NCBI RefSeq assembly: GCF_900100165.1
Contig: NZ_FNEO01000007.1
Location: 62,001 to 126,000, forward strand
DNA length: 64,000 nt
DNA from: Flavobacterium glycines
GTDB lineage: Bacteria; Bacteroidota; Bacteroidia; Flavobacteriales; Flavobacteriaceae
Reading direction: 5' to 3'
This document shows, piece after piece, positions 62,004 to 64,000 of this stretch. Below the pieces are notes generated by a model that saw nothing but the letters and a program-made list of their open reading frames with translations, made no database searches and had not been told where the DNA came from. The translations under genes were made by a program, and so were the position numbers. Each line of letters begins with the position of its first letter. Positions within the stretch are counted from its first letter, which is position 1.

Positions 62004-63404
62004 ATGAAAAATAAAACATATAAAATTGCCTTATTAGCAACAACAGTCATAGTATTTCAATCCTGTTTTGTTGCTAAAGATTACAAAAGACCTGACTTAA
62101 AAACGGATCATTTGTATCGTAATGAAACTACTGCTGTAGATACAAATTCTTTAGCGAATGTGAGTTGGGAAAAAATATTTACTGACCCCATTTTACAAAG
62201 TCACATCAAAAAAGGATTGCAAAACAATTTAGATATTAGAATTGCCATGCAAAATCTTGCAGCAGCTGAAGCAACAATGAAACAGGGAAAAGCAGGCTAT
62301 TTTCCAAATTTTTCAGTAGCGACTAACTGGACGCACATCAAAACTTCTAAAAATAGTCAAACAGGTTCGTTTTTAAGAAAATTAGACACCGATCAATATC
62401 AAATTAGCGGTAATCTTTCATGGGAAGCTGATATTTGGGGAAAAATCAGAAGTAATAAACGTGCTGCCAATGCTGCTTTTTTACAAACTACAGCAGCCAA
62501 TCAGGCTATTAAAACAGAACTGATTGCTAATATTGCATCTACTTATTATCAATTGTTGGCAGTAGATGAACAAATTAAAGTAGCAGAAGAAACGCTGATT
62601 AACCGAAACAAAAGTGTTGAAACAATTATTCAACTTAAAAAATCAGGAAATGTAACTGAAGTGGGAGTTAAACAAACTGAAGCTCAAAAATATGCCACTG
62701 AATTAATTATTGCCGATTTAAAAAATTCGGTAATCATTCTTGAAAATACTTTAAGTACTCTTTTAGGAGAGCCTTCAGCTCAGATAACACGCAGCACTTT
62801 TGAATCTCAAAAATTGCAGCCTGCTATTACACTGGGAGTTCCTGCTCAATTGTTAAGAAACCGTCCGGATGTGATAGCTGCCGAGTACAATTTGATTTCC
62901 AATTTTGAATTAACTAATGTTGCCAAAAGTAGTTTTTACCCAAGTTTTACGGTAACTGCCACCGGTGGATTACAAAGTATAACATTAAAAGAATGGTTTA
63001 GTGCTAATTCCATTTTTGCCAATATAGTAAGCGGTTTAACACAACCTATTTTTAATCAGAGACAGTTGAAAACCAAGTACGAAATTGCAAAAGCCAATCA
63101 GGAAAAAGCCTATTTGCAGTTTGAACAATCACTTTTAAGGGCTGGAAAAGAAGTTTCGGATGCATTGGCACAATACAATAATGAAACTAACAAAATTAAT
63201 ATTCGTAAAAAACAAGCCGAAGCATTAACAAAAGCAGCCAGTTTCTCTGATGAATTGCTGACTTACGGTCTTGCAAATTACCTCGAAGTTTTAACTTCAA
63301 AAAACGATGCTCTGAATGCTAAACTGAATTTAGTTGATAATAAATTCCAACAATACAAAGCTATAATTCAATTGTACAAAGCCCTTGGCGGAGGATGGCA
63401 ATAA
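62004..63404 (+). CDS. RND outer-membrane factor lipoprotein (TolC/OprM family)
   Basis: 466 aa. Lipobox VIVFQSC with C21, then two outer-membrane efflux domain repeats (LRNRPDVIAAEYNLI is the family LLxRRPDV signature; SWEADIWGKIRS). It forms the outer-membrane channel of the tripartite pump. Begins four bases after the pump stop. Confidence 0.93.
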   Translation: MKNKTYKIALLATTVIVFQSCFVAKDYKRPDLKTDHLYRNETTAVDTNSLANVSWEKIFTDPILQSHIKKGLQNNLDIRIAMQNLAAAEATMKQGKAGYFPNFSVATNWTHIKTSKNSQTGSFLRKLDTDQYQISGNLSWEADIWGKIRSNKRAANAAFLQTTAANQAIKTELIANIASTYYQLLAVDEQIKVAEETLINRNKSVETIIQLKKSGNVTEVGVKQTEAQKYATELIIADLKNSVIILENTLSTLLGEPSAQITRSTFESQKLQPAITLGVPAQLLRNRPDVIAAEYNLISNFELTNVAKSSFYPSFTVTATGGLQSITLKEWFSANSIFANIVSGLTQPIFNQRQLKTKYEIAKANQEKAYLQFEQSLLRAGKEVSDALAQYNNETNKINIRKKQAEALTKAASFSDELLTYGLANYLEVLTSKNDALNAKLNLVDNKFQQYKAIIQLYKALGGGWQ

Positions 63405-63433
63405 GTCTTTATTATAAAATTAGTTATTTTATC

Positions 63434-63469
63434 AGAAGTCATTAAGTTTTCTTAGTGGCTTCTTTTTTT
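63434..63469 (+). terminator. Terminator of the efflux operon
   Basis: AGAAGTCATTAAG (63434-63446), TTTT, CTTAGTGGCTTCT (63451-63463) with G-U pairs, then a T-run. About 30 bases after the OMF stop. Confidence 0.75.
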
Positions 63470-64000
63470 AAATCAAAGCCAATAAATATCCTAAAAAAGC
63501 ACCGCCAACAACAATAAATGCTGAATTGATTTTTTTGAAACTAAAAGCTATAAAAATCCCTACTATTGCAATCACAATGGTACGCCAATCCGTGATTGTA
63601 TCCTTTGCCATTTGAATGCAAATCGAAATAATTATAGCTACCGAAGCCACATTGACAGCATCCAAAAACACCGAAAAAGATTTCGAATTTCGTAGTTTTT
63701 TTACCAAAGGATTCAACAAAGCAACAAATATAAAAGAAGGTAAAAAGACGGCTAAGGTCGAAACCATAGCTCCCGATATTCCATTGATTTGATAACCCAC
63801 AAAAGTCACAGATGAAAAAACGGGTCCGGGAGTAAATTGTCCTACAGCAATGGCGTCAATCAATTCTGTTCTGCTAAGTAATCCTTTAGAAACTAATTCG
63901 GCATCCAAAAAAGCAAATAACACATAACCGCTTCCGTAGAGAATAGAACCTATTTTAAGAAAAATCAAAAATAAATTCCAATTACTAGTCACTAAAATTG
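63468..64000 (-). CDS. ChrA-family chromate transporter, C-terminal domain (cut by window edge)
   Basis: The frame is open to the edge, so the gene continues beyond 64000; an internal GTG at 63992 is not necessarily the start. The visible part is one CHR domain: FLKIGSILYGSGYVLFAFL, GLLSRTELIDAIAVGQFTPGPVFSSVTFVGYQ (the conserved GQxxPGP element) and six hydrophobic segments. In a bidomain ChrA this is the second half. It exports chromate or a related oxyanion. Confidence 0.85.
   Translation of the reverse strand, partial: ILVTSNWNLFLIFLKIGSILYGSGYVLFAFLDAELVSKGLLSRTELIDAIAVGQFTPGPVFSSVTFVGYQINGISGAMVSTLAVFLPSFIFVALLNPLVKKLRNSKSFSVFLDAVNVASVAIIISICIQMAKDTITDWRTIVIAIVGIFIAFSFKKINSAFIVVGGAFLGYLLALI

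Overview
The window looks like a chromosome segment of a Flavobacterium-type member of the Bacteroidota (Flavobacteriaceae). The evidence is the low GC content, many Bacteroidota-type -7 boxes (TAnnTTTG), TAAAA-like ribosome sites instead of strong Shine-Dalgarno sequences, a fused LpxC/FabZ, a bifunctional HisB and FucP-type sugar transport. No rRNA, tRNA or CRISPR array was recognised.

Bases 1 to about 5,440 are the right-hand part of an integrated element that continues to the left of the window. It carries a dense run of small plus-strand genes: a small HTH-like protein, a beta-rich 250-aa protein, several 40-50 aa single-pass membrane peptides, coiled-coil/TM proteins, a membrane-anchored lytic transglycosylase with an EF-hand-like loop, and a 346-aa protein of unknown fold. 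No tail, portal or terminase gene is visible. The set resembles a small tailless (membrane-containing or filamentous) phage rather than a tailed one. It also has its own 5'-UTR hairpins and an in-frame 42-bp duplication.

Bases 5,490-11,310 form a sugar-utilisation island on the minus strand (outer-membrane porin, allulose/tagatose 3-epimerase-like protein, PfkB fructokinase, FucP-type symporter). A divergent degenerate-NUDIX/winged-helix regulator faces it. Bases 11,400-15,225 hold an RDD membrane protein whose normal N-terminus lacks an ATG, two secreted proteins flanked by a duplicated terminator-promoter block, and a type II NADH dehydrogenase. Bases 15,287-19,801 hold two helicases and three small proteins.

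Bases 20,180-32,377 are the most interesting chromosomal region. Two converging gene sets encode two ATP-grasp enzymes, a further protein with ATP-grasp-like C-terminal motifs, a GCS2-type carboxylate-amine ligase, a class I glutamine amidotransferase, two alpha/beta-hydrolase esterases, an M1 and an M17 peptidase, a DinB-like protein and a secreted DUF4240 protein. This reads as an uncharacterised amidoligase pathway making and processing a peptide-like metabolite.

Bases 32,444-40,750 are a complete histidine operon (hisGDC-x-BHAFIE) with an unrelated secreted protein inserted between hisC and hisB. It is preceded by a clear attenuator with a 19-aa leader peptide containing five His codons. 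Bases 40,785-46,044 hold membrane proteins: a DUF2231-like protein, a ferritin-VIT1 fusion, a broken efflux adaptor, an LTA-synthase-like phosphotransferase and YeiH. Bases 46,063-57,015 are housekeeping: a VWA-like protein, FabG, SucD, a lipid A block (lpxD-lpxC/fabZ-lpxA-efp-lpxD paralogue) and an HD hydrolase. Bases 57,152-63,404 are a GbsR/MarR-regulated RND efflux operon, followed by the end of a ChrA transporter cut by the window edge.
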